From contig JAUKTV010000019.1 in the NCBI GenBank assembly GCA_030549205.1, positions 1 to 64,000 on the forward strand: DNA of 64,000 bases, written 5' to 3'. This document shows, in pieces, positions 11,902-22,815 of the stretch (its first letter is position 1; each line of letters starts with the position of its first letter). The stretch comes from Apiosordaria backusii. Lineage: Eukaryota > Ascomycota > Sordariomycetes > Sordariales > Lasiosphaeriaceae. The position numbers and the translations under genes were made by a program. The notes beneath the pieces were generated by a model. The model saw only the letters and a program-made list of their open reading frames with translations. It did no database searches and had not been told where the DNA came from.

Positions 11902-13650
11902 TATTATAGTTATTAAAATAACGGTATAGTGATATAATAATAAAGTAGTAACAGTATTAAAATAACCTTACCTTTATAATATAACGACGGCTTAAAGTTA
12001 AAGGTATTGGAAATCGGATTTTTTATTCTTAAAGAAGATTTTTAAGTATAATTAAGGGCAATTGCATTTTAAAAGAAGAAGATACTGTTATAGTACTATA
12101 TTAATCTATAGATAAAGTAAGGTATTTAGGCCTTAACGGTATTTAGGCCTTAGCGGTATATATCTAGATATCTAATTTCAGAAGAGCTTCGCTCCCTTTT
12201 CCTTCCCTCTTTTCTATACGATAATAAAATATTTTACCTAGTCCTTAGCTAGCGCTGTGATAGGAAATCGATAAATTTAATAGTTTAATAATAATAGTAA
12301 AGCCAGATAGTACTTTATATATTTATTAAGATTTAATAGATTTAAATAGGCTTTTATAAGAAATTAATAAATTAATAAATTAAATAAAAGAAGTGTTATA
12401 CGTTAAAATAGAATTTAATATATAAGAAGATATCTTATAAAATTTAATTTATAATATTAATACTTTCGAAATTTATATTAAATTAAAAAAATTGCCTATA
12501 ATAAATAAACTAATAGATCTAGTATAATAAGCTTTATAAGTTATAATACTATAGTCTAATACCTCTGATATATAGCCCCCTGCTCCTATTATAGTACTAC
12601 AGTATATAGCCCCTAAGACCTAACCCTTTATCTCTATTATAGTAGTATAGCTAACTATCCTTAAAATCCAACCCTCCGCCTCTATTACAATAGTATAGCC
12701 GGTTACCTCTAAAGTTCAACTCCTTACTCTAGATATAATGATGCAATCTACCCCTCCGCAAATGCAACCTATTATACCTTAGCCTACTGTAATTAATAAT
12801 AAATTAATAGTAAAACGGAGATTAAATATAAAGTATAAATATAAAAAGATAAGAGGAAGGATAAAAGAAATATCAAAAATAAAGGAGGTAAGACGTAAAC
12901 GATTTTAATACGATAAAATTATAGTTTAAAATAGGCTAAATTTTTAAAATTAATTAATTATTAAATTAAAAAGATAAATAAAAAATAATATAGTATAAAT
13001 AAATAGGAAAATAAATAATATTAATATAGTTAAAGTGCTAAAATATAGTATCAAGTTAATATAATTAAAGTACTAAATTATAGTTTTAAAATAGTATAAA
13101 AGAGAAGAATAGTATTGTTTAAAATAAAATATAAAGATAATAGTATAGTATAATAGTTAGGATATTAATATTAAAGGATTATTAGTATAGTTAGAATAAA
13201 AAATAGAATTATAATATAATTAAAGTAATAAGTTATATTAATATTATATAGTAATAAAATATAGTATATAAAGGAAGTATAATTGAAAAGGCAGTTTCGG
13301 GATAAAACTGGTAAATAAAGGGGGCATTGTAAGGAACTAAAAGCTGGCATATATATTTTATAAGTTATATAACCTAGCATATATAGATATACCTAATTAG
13401 GTAGCCAGACTCTTCTACTTACTGAATTTATCATCTTTATATATATTATAAAGCAGTGCTACGGTATATTCTATCATTAATTAAATAAAATAAAAGAATT
13501 TAAAATTAAAAAAAAAATCATAATATAGTTTTAAATAATAGTAACTTTAATATATTAAAGTAATAAAATCTGGCGTTTAAAGGAATAATAATACTGAATA
13601 TTATTATTAATTAATATAATAATAGTAAGTTAAGTTAAAATTTAAACCTA
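11902..13650. other. AT-rich RIP-type DNA with remnant of an unidentified coding repeat
   Basis: No intact gene. The subregion 12540-12800 is less AT-rich and contains 48-bp tandem units (listed separately), followed by a stretch whose plus-strand translation is rich in Lys, Arg and Ile and broken by stops. The short minus-strand open frame at 13171-13380 is a by-product of AT-rich composition. The change to balanced GC content near 13660 is abrupt. Confidence 0.6.
12583..12774 (+). repeat. Four 48-bp (16-codon) tandem units, RIP-mutated
   Basis: Units begin at 12583, 12631, 12679 and 12727, each with a CTCTATTA-like start and an AACCCTC/CAACTCC-like end. A period of 48, divisible by three, and conserved Pro, Gln and Val/Ile positions suggest a former Pro-rich protein repeat. 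Stops (TAG, TAA) now interrupt it. Confidence 0.6.
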
Positions 13651-13964
13651 GTTTTTTAATAAAAGTTTTTCCACCGCCAGGGTATTGCTGGAGCCCGTGG
13701 CAGGTGTCGAGGAGCTGCTCGGGATCCGTCGTGCCGCACAGCAACCACGGTCACTCTCGAACGGACTGGAAGATGACATAACTTAAGAAGCGGGGCAGTG
13801 GAGGTGCCACGTGACAGTTGAGGCACGAGCCACCTCCAGCTAAAGGTCCATCTTTCTCACGCCTACAACTTCGAAACATCAGCAATCTCGCAATCCAGCC
13901 ATTCAGCCATCCAGCCATCGCATCATCCCTCTCTCATTCCCGTCGCAAAGACACGCGAAAAAGA

Positions 13965-14919
13965 ATGGCGCCTTTGCTTCGCGGCCCTCCGCCCCCGGAC
14001 TTGTGGGAAAAACTGGACAAGTCGACGCTTCCCGACTTTCTCCGGAACCATGTCCCGCCTCAAGCGCCAGAGTGGGACCCCGAGGACGACATGTATTTGG
14101 AGTCGGCGTCCTGTGGCGGGCACGGAACTCTTGAGATGCTCGAGGTGTCCCGAGTCCTGGAAGAGAATGGCATCCTCTGTGCCTTCTGCGGCGTCTCTGC
14201 CTTGATCTACTACGGCGCCGGCCGAGTCAGAGATGTGAGCACATTCCCGTCTTTTCTTCCTAGGACCGTCCACAACTGCCAGTTTTGCTGATAATCTTCG
14301 TGCTGCCTAGGACTGGGACATTTGCGTTCCTTCAGACCTCGTGGAAAAGGCGGCGGCCATTTTCAAGTCGGAAGAGCGATCCAACGACTACTTCCCCGTC
14401 GCAGCCCAGCCGATTCCCTGGCCCGGCTCACTCAGGCACACCTACCATCGCTTTCGGGTCCGCAATCTCTTCCTCCACTTCAACATCGTGCCTGTCGACG
14501 ACATACATCTCGAGCTCGCCCCCGACAAAATACAGAGGAGCCGCTACGGTCTTCCGTACCCGAAACTGCACGTCCTGATCCAAAGCTTCCTTGACACTAA
14601 GGACATGGTATCCCTGGCCGACGTCGTCGACGGATCCGACGTGACAGACGAGTGGGGCCAGGAACATTTGAACCTGGAGGGCGAGACCGACGTGAAATGG
14701 GCTGCGTGGAAAAACAAGAGAATAGTGGCATGCACGTCAACCATCTTGGGCGGCGGCGTTCCCTCGAGGCCATTCAAGAAGAGAGACCTGTGGAAGGACG
14801 TCGTGTCGACAAAGCTGGGGAGGTGTGGGTGGAAAAGGCCTCACACGCTCTTCAAGACACGGTTTCGCTTGATAGGTTCCATCGACCCCTGGTTGGAGCC
14901 TGACCGCATTTGCAGCTGA
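13965..14919 (+). CDS. Nucleotidyltransferase-fold-like fungal protein, 292 aa
   Basis: Two exons: 13965-14234 and 14311-14919, with a 76-bp intron (donor GTGAGC, branch CTGAT, acceptor CCTAG). The ATG at 13965 has a good context (AAGAATGG). The upstream open frame has no ATG. Splicing restores a continuous motif across the junction: CGVSALIYYGAGRVRD followed by DWDICVP (residues 75-97). A Gly/Ser-rich turn, an Arg and then Asp-x-Asp resemble the core of nucleotidyltransferase-fold proteins such as AbiEii or MNT types. Downstream is a conserved-looking RSRYGLPYPKLHVLIQSF segment. Catalysis and substrate cannot be read from the sequence. No signal peptide or membrane segment is evident. The last 40 residues are less certain because a further intron is possible. 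Confidence 0.72.
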
Positions 14920-17475
14920 TTCGGGAGTACAAGGTATCCCTCAACGCACGCGGGAGGGACGGAACAAGCTCAGGATTTGGAGCACTTGCGATGTGATCTC
15001 ACAGCGCTCTGAAAGCAGGTGTCAGCGCTTGACAGTTAGAATATGGCGGCACTTGTGATCGCTTCGACAACGTGCGAGAAGCTGTAGGCTCGTCATCAGA
15101 ACTTGTATTGCGCCCACACAGTTCATGTCCAATCATTTTGCCCGCCTGTCTCGCGGCGAGTGGAATAAGCCGAGAGCTTGGTCATGAGCTGGTAGAAGAG
15201 GTTGATGACCGGCACCGGCTGCCGGCCTTGGGTCGTCTCGGGAACCGGACGAAGTTGCTCTGAACCGGTGGGAAGGTCGGGCGGCGTGTTCAGATATCCT
15301 GGACGGATTTAGCCTCGACGGCTCATACATGGGGGCACAGAGTGCAGGGATAGGGACGACGTACCACCGATGATTATGTCCACGCTGACAGTGTACAGCC
15401 GTGCATAACGGACGCTCGGATCCCAAGGCCCGCCCGTGTGAACAAACATCTGGATCGACGTTGCTCCGTGTATCTGTGGGATGCAGAGCCTATGAATCTC
15501 TGGGGTTAGCACCGGCTTCCCAAAAGATGTCTCTTCACGAGTCGCCGAAACATAAGCAAAAATCGCACGGACTACCGAGAACCAAGGCACTCTATAAGCA
15601 GGTATTTTTGAACACGCCAGTCTCTAGATCTGAGAGGAAAGTAGCCCTTGCTTGGTAATAGAAGGTTGCAGTAAGCACTTGACCTCGAAGATCGAAATCG
15701 TAATATATGTATCGCTTGTAAAATGTACTGTACAGTACCGAATAGCGATCTCACCCACATTTAGTGGGAATGCTGATGGTATATGCAAATATGTTGTTAT
15801 AGAATGCAAGGTAACTCAGAGTTAGGCACTCTAACTTACTGAATAGTTCAGCACATAGTATTCTAGGACGTTAAATGACCCAGTACGTTGAATTACATTG
15901 CTCGTAATAGCTCAGGCTTTCATATCCTAAAAGCTGTGGTGGTAGAGGATAGCTCGTCCTAGACCTAGATGATCCATACCATGGAGTCATATGCTTCCAA
16001 GCCACATACTACCAAGCCATATGTTAAGGAGCCATGTGGCTTCGTATCCTGTGTCTCGGTAGCTTGTGACTTGGTGGCCTGTGGCTTGATGGTCTGTGGC
16101 ACTGTGTCCTGTGGCAGAGCATATCCTGGGATATGGTGCTCTGTGATAATGTGCGCATCACAATACAGTGCGCTGGGTCATCTGACGTCGTATGACTTTA
16201 TGTACTGATCTATTTAAGATACTAAGATGTCTTGGGCTGGGCTATTCTGTGTTCTATACTGCTAAAAGCCCATAATGCATGGGCCGACTTGCGAGAAATG
16301 GCTTGCACAAGGCAGCATCCCGCAGCGGATGCAGGAACCCACCTGCAGAATCCACGCTCCCGATCCGCCATCTCGGGTATGAAGCAGGAGCGTCTCACAA
16401 GGGAATGGCGCCTCAAACAAAAAGTGGAGCCTCAAAAAGAGTGGAGGACGGCGTCATAGTACGGAAGCAGAGCGCCTGAGAAAGTTGTGACTTCTGCAAA
16501 GAGAGTTCGGAACGAGCGCCTTTCCGTGAAAGAAGAACTGGGATTTCTGGGATGATAGGAGGTATGTCCGTGAGGTGCGTTCCCAATGTTGGGAGTTTGC
16601 GGGATGGTGCCTCCATGAAGATTTGACGCGTGCTAAGCCTCGCTTATCGCTCCATGTGTTCTGATTTACTTCTCGGCGTGAGGTAATGGCACCTGTCACA
16701 TTGACTGACCAGTCAAAATGTGCGAAATGGCAGTCTAACCAGTCAATGTGTGCGAAATGGGAGTCTGACCAGTCAATGGCTGCCAAAGGGGGGTCTGACC
16801 AGTCAAGGTCTGCGAAATGGCAGTCTGACCAGTCAATGTACTTGTGTACATACTGGTGTTTAGTATCCCGCATGTCTAGCTGGGGTGGTGCAAGTTGGTT
16901 GTTGATTGCAGTGTCCTCTTCTCTGAAATCGGGAAGGATGGGTCGCGCGACCTTGGCTCCCACTAACTATAAGCATAACAGATTAGGTCAGCCCGCATAC
17001 ACGCATGGCACCCACAGCCGCCCCAGCAGCGAAAACAACAACGGCTGCGAGCGGCGACAACTACATCTCCATCGTTGTTGGGTGGCGAAAGAGGTAGAGA
17101 CATGGACGTGAAACAACAACCCTTGGCACTCGGGCCAGGCCTATCAGCCCGCATACAACTGTCAAACCGCATACACCTGTCGAACCACATATACCTATCA
17201 ACCCATACAAACCACGCGTTCCTGAGATATGGATTATATGTAGTCAGGTTACACGTTCTTTTTACTTCAGCTGCATGGTTCCGCTTGAGTTTATAGAGAC
17301 TTGAGTATATAGAGAAAAGGCGAGCAACCAAGTCCTGCTCTACCGACTCCCATCTTTGATCTGGGAGACCCTTCGAAGTCGTCATCCTATGCTCCCAGGC
17401 CAGATACCTCCTTTGAGAAACCGTCTTCGGGCGGCTGCATAAGTTGTCCACAAATTCGACGGGACGTCCCTCCGT
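14920..17475. other. Intergenic region, no confident gene; short repeats
   Basis: Several open frames of 60-170 codons exist on both strands but none has recognisable motifs or splice continuity. A minus-strand stretch at 15309-15590 might be a gene remnant. 15970-16130 repeats CATGTGGCTT/CTGTGGCTTG-like words. A word close to AGATTTGACGCGTGCTAAGC at 16619 recurs near 18733, suggesting an old dispersed duplication. A 30-bp minisatellite at 16707 is listed separately. Confidence 0.5.
16707..16842 (+). repeat. 30-bp minisatellite, about 4.5 units
   Basis: Units start at 16707, 16737, 16767, 16797 and 16827 with GACCAGTCAA followed by a GTGCGAAATGGCAGTCT-like half. The period equals ten codons and the plus frame reads as repeats like SDQSxxAKWQ, but no start, partner exon or other coding signal supports translation. 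Confidence 0.85.
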
Positions 17476-17592
17476 GTGCCTCTAGAAAATGAACATTTAT
17501 CGTCGTTTGGGGCTCTCTTTCTATGCCACAGCCACGGCAGGCCATGCTGCAAGGCACACCACGGTAGGAAAACACCGCTGCAGCGATGCTTT

Positions 17593-18465
17593 ATGAACGC
17601 TAATATTAATAAGGCATCCTTCCTCCGATCTTCATTTTGCGAACAACGATACACTATTTCGACAGATGTTTCCCCGGGAGAAGATGATACGCTATTTCGT
17701 TCCAGGTTGCTTACGATATGGGAAGGCCTGTCGGCATTTCCAAAGACGCCGAGATGGGAGAAAACTCTTTCTAGCAAGACTCCAGAGTTCTGGCTTTCTC
17801 AGATCGAGCAACACACCGCGAAGCATTTCAAAACGATCTTGTCATCGCATGAGTCACCGACAATCTCGCTGTTGGAATCTCTAGAATGGTCAGACACGGC
17901 GACTGCAGCTGGTGTTTACTTATGGGTGTGGAAACCGAGGAGAAAGCGGACCTACCACGACAGTGAATGCTATTTGTATCTTGGTAGCGCTAGCAAGTTT
18001 GGCGCTGGTCTGGCCGATAAACGACGCGCCCTGCTCTCGACGTGGCCTTCCACGCGGCAACAGCCTCCAAAGCCTCAGATGAGGAGTCTCGGCATGAGTC
18101 CAAAGAGCAAGATTGTCACGTTGTTCGAGGTACCGTTCTAGAATGATTCCGACGAGCAAGTGAGGGCCGTCAGGAGTCTGGTGGCTGTTGCAAGGGCCGT
18201 TTTCGTGATATGGCTCGGGGCCGTGAAGGATCCATTAAAGCCAACAATCAGCAGTCTCACTCCATGGCAACCAGAACGCATTCAATATCACGGATTGGCA
18301 AGTCAGAATCCTCTACTATACAACATCATTGATCCGGAAGAAACAAGGCGCAGAAATGATGAAGAACGTCGGCGCTTGGCCCTCATAGTTCGGCGGATAA
18401 GTGATGCAGAAGCTCAGCGTCGAGCCCTCATAAGCCAAGATTTGGCCAAGCCTAGACAGAGCTAA
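17593..18465 (+). pseudogene. GIY-YIG-like protein gene broken by one in-frame stop
   Basis: One frame runs from the ATG at 17593 to the TAA-terminated end at 18465 (290 residue positions), interrupted only by TAG at 18139-18141. The first part contains GVYLWVW and about 20 residues later YLYLGSASKFGAGL, the spacing of the two strand motifs of GIY-YIG nuclease domains. After the stop the frame continues with hydrophobic segment AVFVIWLGAVKD and an Arg-rich C-terminal helix (EETRRRNDEERRR). The frame could begin further upstream. Lineages of this kind are common as low-copy fungal accessory genes (established knowledge, not checked here). It may be a recent pseudogene, a readthrough gene or an assembly error. 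A 12-bp GT...AG around the stop is too short for an intron. Confidence 0.6.
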
Positions 18466-18665
18466 TCTTTCAATGTAAATAATAGAGATCAGTTCTAGTG
18501 TCCCGAATTCCAGTTCAGCGTGCAGCGACCCTAGCTGCAGTTTCCAACTCCTTGGATTGTGGTTTCCAGCTTCTTCAAATTCCTGTCTGCACCCCATATT
18601 TCTATCTTTAGCTTATGAATGGACCGTGCACTAAAGCGGCGCATAACCCCCTCTGCATTAAGCCG

Positions 18666-18728
18666 GCTTGCGCCAAATGGCTTGCACCAACTGGCTTGCA
18701 CCAACTGGCTTGCACCAACTGGCTTGCC
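18666..18728 (+). repeat. 14-bp tandem repeat, 4.5 units
   Basis: GCTTGCACCAACTG repeated; the first unit is GCTTGCGCCAAATG. It lies in non-coding DNA just before a word shared with 16619. Confidence 0.9.
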
Positions 18729-19719
18729 ACAGAGATTTGATGCATGCTAAGCCTCGTTTATCGTTCTACCTGGTAAATGGTAGATCGGGATCGTGGATAC
18801 TGCAGATAGCCTCCGGCATGGAGGTTCCTGCGTCACTGCGGGGAGGCTGCCTTATGCAAGCTAAGCCATTTTGTACAAGCTATTTAGTGCAAGCTATTTA
18901 CTCCTATCCTGCTAAGCCCTATTTATAAGCCGGGCTTCTGAGAAGCCTTCTTATAGGAAGGAGCAATCGCAATCTTTACTTTGGAAAGTGCAAAAGCAGG
19001 TGACCCCGCTATTAATTTTGATTTAGGCGCGCGGTACAGTAGGGCGATAGGGATGCCGTATACGTTATTGGAGCCATCAGGAAACGCAGCGACGCTTAAT
19101 CGGTTCGGGATTGTCGACGGACATAGGGGGAGCCGGGCATAACGTCCATCAGGGAATGCTAGTATAACGAGGCGCTTGTTCCAGATTAGCGCCGTGGCTA
19201 CCTAATTTTAGATACGGAATCGTTGCTCGATATGGTAACCACCTCCCCAATTGACGAACGAGCTGCTGGTAGCCACGAAGCGAGCTGCTGGTAGCCACAA
19301 AGCGAGCTACTGGCAGCACACCCGTACCGGCAAACTGAGCTGCTGGTAGCTGGCGCCCCATCTACCAGGTACTGGTAGCTCCGGCAATCCGGCAAACGAG
19401 CTGCTAGTAGCGGGCTGGCGAGCTACTGGCAGCCCCTTTGTACTGGTATACGAGCTGCTGGTAGCTCCATAGGCAAAAGAGCCTTGGATGGTGATTGCGG
19501 GCGTTATCTGGGCCAAGCACCTGGCCGAACAGCAGCCAGACACTCTCGGGCCTATAGTCTCTATAATACATCAGCGGAGCTTTACCTGTCTGTTGGAATG
19601 GGACTGAGTTTTGAGTGAATTATAAGGATGGGTCCGCCATCGTGTTTGATAGGTGAGCTGGGATTGGGATATGAAAATGTGATGTCGGGCAGTCAGACCT
19701 GACGGTCATATAAGGCCTT
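18729..19719. other. Intergenic region with minisatellite
   Basis: No gene recognised downstream of the GIY-YIG pseudogene and downstream of the convergent kinase-like gene. It contains the GAGCTGCTGGTAGC repeats described separately and GCTAAGCC/GCAAGCTATTTA word repeats at 18850-18920. Confidence 0.5.
19257..19466 (+). repeat. Degenerate minisatellite built on GAGCTGCTGGTAGC
   Basis: At least seven copies of GAGCTGCTGGTAGC or one-to-two-base variants (GAGCTACTGGCAGC, GAGCTGCTAGTAGC). The first three are in 22-bp steps (GCGAGCTGCTGGTAGCCACGAA) and the rest at irregular spacing. Confidence 0.85.
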
Positions 19720-20794
19720 TCAACTATCACGCCGTTGCACGAATCGCACGGCAACCAGACACCCGACAACAAGCGCACCAGCCACCCATATCGTCATCCC
19801 ATGCTGGCCCTGAGCCTCCATCATGCCATCCTGGTCCACCTCGTCCTCTTCCGACCCATCCCGCAATATTATCGCCATCACACGCTCATGGTCCCTAACA
19901 ATATCCTTCGCGTCATTATACCCATCCGTCCAAGCATTGTAGATAATCTCTCCGCCCTCAAGATGCACCACAGGGGGGAAAACACTCTGCTCAAACAGTT
20001 GATCCACGTCGGTGCGGTACTGCTCCAGGTCCCTCTCGTCTCCCCTCTCGCGATGCGGCCAGTGACCCGTCATGATGGTGTAGAGCACCGATGCGAGAGC
20101 GAAGATGTCTGTCTGCCCCGTCGCCACCCAGGGTTTGCGCGGGTCAAAGAAGCCCGCGTCCGGCAGGTGGCCGCCGTCCAGATCACCGTAGGTGGAGCCG
20201 CCGAAGTCGCAGAGACGGAGTGATCGTGTTCCGTCTCGGCCGGAGCAGACGAGGAAGTTGTCGGGTCTGAGGTCGGAGTGGATAATGCCTTTGCTGTGAA
20301 TGAATGCAATTGCCTCCGACGCTTGGAGGCGGAATGCCATCTTCTCCTTTGCGGACATGCTGTGGAAGTGGTCGTCGATGTATGACTGCAAACTCCCGAA
20401 CTCGGCTTCTGCAAAGAGTAGCCCTTGTGGCTCGTGGATACTGAGGAATCTGTCGTTGCGTTAGTGCAAGGCGAGATGATGTGGCGGTCATTACTTGCTG
20501 GATGGTGCGCGGGTGTTCTCCAAGGTGGCGAAGGATTGCGAGCTCGACTGTGAAGGCATGTCTGGCATCCTTCACTTGCTCAGAGGACATGGACTCTGGA
20601 TGGTTCCACCAGTCGTACCGGGAGTGTTTGAGGACCACGCCAGGCTTCAACCGGGCAATGACTGCACTCTTGCTGTGATGGAGGACCTGCTGCACGGCCG
20701 GCCTGTAGTCCCATCCCTTGATGTTGAAAGAGCTTCGGTCCGCTACTTTGTGGAGGGCTTCTTCCTCGACCTTTTGCCTGGCCAGCATCAACAT
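19720..20794 (-). CDS. Protein kinase-like, C-terminal membrane anchor, 341 aa
   Basis: Minus-strand exons 20499-20794 and 19720-20449. The only joining that keeps the domain in frame uses a GC-AG intron of 49 bp (20450-20498): donor GCAAGT, branch CTAAC, acceptor GACAG, giving RTIQ followed by FLSIHEPQGLLF. Kinase landmarks: candidate beta-3 Lys56 in VVLK, helix C Glu84 in FTVE, catalytic loop HSDLRPDN with Asp158 and Asn163 (HSD instead of HRD), and DFG Asp180. The glycine loop is weak. After the kinase fold there is an acidic stretch and a terminal hydrophobic helix (MTIWVAGALVVGCLVAVRF) followed by basic residues, suggesting a tail-anchored membrane protein. Substrate unknown. The family resembles fungal-specific degenerate Ser/Thr kinases. 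Confidence 0.8.
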
Positions 20795-21200
20795 ACTTGC
20801 TTTCGCGTTGACGTGAAGAACGGTGAGACAAGCTGTGACGAAATGTAGGGCCGGGCGGCAATAAAGCTTATTTCTGGCGGCTGAGGCTCCGGACTGACCG
20901 CAGGTATGCGACCAGCTTGTTGGTCAGCTGCTGTGAGCTTGACCACGAACACCATGGCCGGGCTCCCCGCCTACGCCAGAGGGTGACTCATGAAACGCCC
21001 GCAGTCGCAAGCATGAGGCTCTGCCCGACTGCTGCCCGTTCCCTGTGACTACGTGCCAGTAAATCAAGTTGTCCTGCTGACTATACAAATAGAGTAGTAG
21101 ATAGGGTGGCAGCTAGCGCGCCTCGGATCGGACACAGCCTCTACAGAAGCTTGAAAGCCTTGGCTGTCGTAGTCTTGACCGCCAAGATACAGCTCTCCAT
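20795..21200. other. Intergenic, nothing recognised
   Basis: Upstream flank of the kinase-like gene with balanced base composition. It contains no supported gene or repeat. Confidence 0.5.
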
Positions 21201-22815
21201 CTACCGGATACGCGATTCCAGCAAACTCCTTCGTTGCGCCGCTCTGCGCAGCACTCGAGGCGGCCTTGTCCTTCTTGCGCTTACCGCGGGCAATTGGAAT
21301 ACTCCTTCGTGCTGGTTCGTCGAGCCCCTTTCCCTGTGCTCAGTCCTGCTAAGCCGAGTCTTGTTTAAGGGCGTGTACCCGTTCTCGAAAGCCTTCTTGA
21401 CTACGTCATTGTTCTTATCGGCCAGCTCCTTGCTACAGTCTAAGACCCGGTGTCCCACCTCCAGGATTATTAGGGAGGGCCTCCTGGGCAATGCGTGGGT
21501 GCTGAGATGCGACGTAGCGCCGCGGAAAGGATTTTGGCCGAAGTGCCTGCCATGCTTGTCACACTTAAATATATACCAGTTGCTGCTACTGTCGCCTGGT
21601 GGGTATATAACGATCATATGCTTGTATTGGGCACAGCCATTCTAGTAGACCTCTTTAAAGCTAATAGTCCCCTTAACAGCCTAAACCTTCGGCATAGGTC
21701 GAGGAGTGGGAGGCTTGGCTATATTAGCATCGTCCTAGGATCCCTTACCGGGAAGAGCTTGTGCTCTGTTAGCAGGGCCTCTAAAAGGCTGGGCCATCTT
21801 TGGCATTACGGCGCGCAACTGCAATTGCAGATAACTACCTACGATATTTAGGGGGTTGATAACTTGCTATAGTTCGATAGCTATAGGCATAGACAGTAGG
21901 GCTTGCTGCTAGCTAGGTAACGTACGTCGGAGCGTTCTATTACCCAGATTATTATTGTTACTGTTAAAACTTAGGTATAGTTGGGATAAGGTGTAGATGA
22001 ACCTGTACTGCTATAGCTTAGGCCCAACCTGGCTCGAATATTTACCAGATAGCCTTGGTTGACCAGGTTGACTAGGTTGGCGAGTATTGTCTCCTTTGCA
22101 GTACTGAGTATATAATCCGCCATGCAATACACCTGCCTCTAGTTGCGGGAGTTTCTGGCTATGGCCGTGAATCGAAAGTCTACTGTCGATATCGCTGCCT
22201 AAAGGTTAGCCGGAATAAAGGGGTGTACTTACCTATACTACTAGCGAGGCTGAATGGCGGCTTATTGAGGAGGCACGTTGCTACTTTAAGACAGTAAAGA
22301 CAAGGCATCTCTAAAGGCACTACAAATAGCCGAGAAGTGTTTTACTTACTGTATTATATAGAGCGATAGGACTAAATGTCGCTGCAATAGTGTTACTGAA
22401 CTTCGACGTATGCTCTAGAAGTTGCTTGTTATAGTAGGCCTACACCTTAGACCGCATTTCTTAGAGCTGATTCTCTAACTCCTTAATCTTTAGGTCTTTC
22501 TTAATAGCTATGACTTCTTTTACTATAGCTACCGTCTAAGAGCTATAAGCTTCTGTAGCCTATATGTTTTAGCGGAATTGAGCCTTAACGACGGTAACCG
22601 CCTTTCTTATTGCATATTCCTTATTCTTTATTTCTTCTCTGTATTTAGACTGAAGTTGGTTGCACCGTACCCTCCACTTGGTATAAATACGTTCTGTCTA
22701 GCGTTGTGCTTCTAAAGTATGATCATGCTCTTTTGTTGGACGTGATATAATGGCAAGGAGCCGTCGGTGTAGCGAGGGATTTTTCGCTGTGGCGACGGCT
22801 ATAGGCGTCTAGAAG
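21201..22815 (-). pseudogene. RIP-damaged gene: coiled-coil protein with C-terminal Cys/His motif
   Basis: On the minus strand one reading frame can be followed with single stops. Upstream part (about 22815-22330): RPTKEHDHTLEAQR, stop, TERIYTKWRVRCNQLQ, then a Lys/Glu/Gln-rich coiled coil interrupted by TAG and TAA where Gln is expected. C-terminal part (21201-21700): TISFKEVY, stop, NGCAQYKHMIVIYPPGD, then WYIFKCDKHGRHFG, and a further segment ILEVGHRVLDCSKELA. The last 139 codons are open. CAG-to-TAG and CAA-to-TAA changes are the RIP pattern. The block sits exactly where GC-balanced DNA gives way to AT-rich DNA. The start codon cannot be fixed. Function unknown. Confidence 0.6.

Noticed and set aside
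13171..13380. 69-codon minus-strand open frame
   Set aside because: Ile/Tyr/Leu-rich translation of AT-rich mutated DNA, with no motif or promoter context.
16707..16842. Possible CRISPR-like array
   Set aside because: Contiguous 30-bp tandem units without unique spacers, in a eukaryotic genome.
18130..18141. 12-bp GT...AG that would remove the stop in the GIY-YIG-like gene
   Set aside because: Far below the minimum spliceosomal intron length.
20450..20494. Canonical GT donor for the kinase intron
   Set aside because: It yields a frame mismatch with the kinase C-lobe; the GC donor at 20498 fits both consensus and phase.
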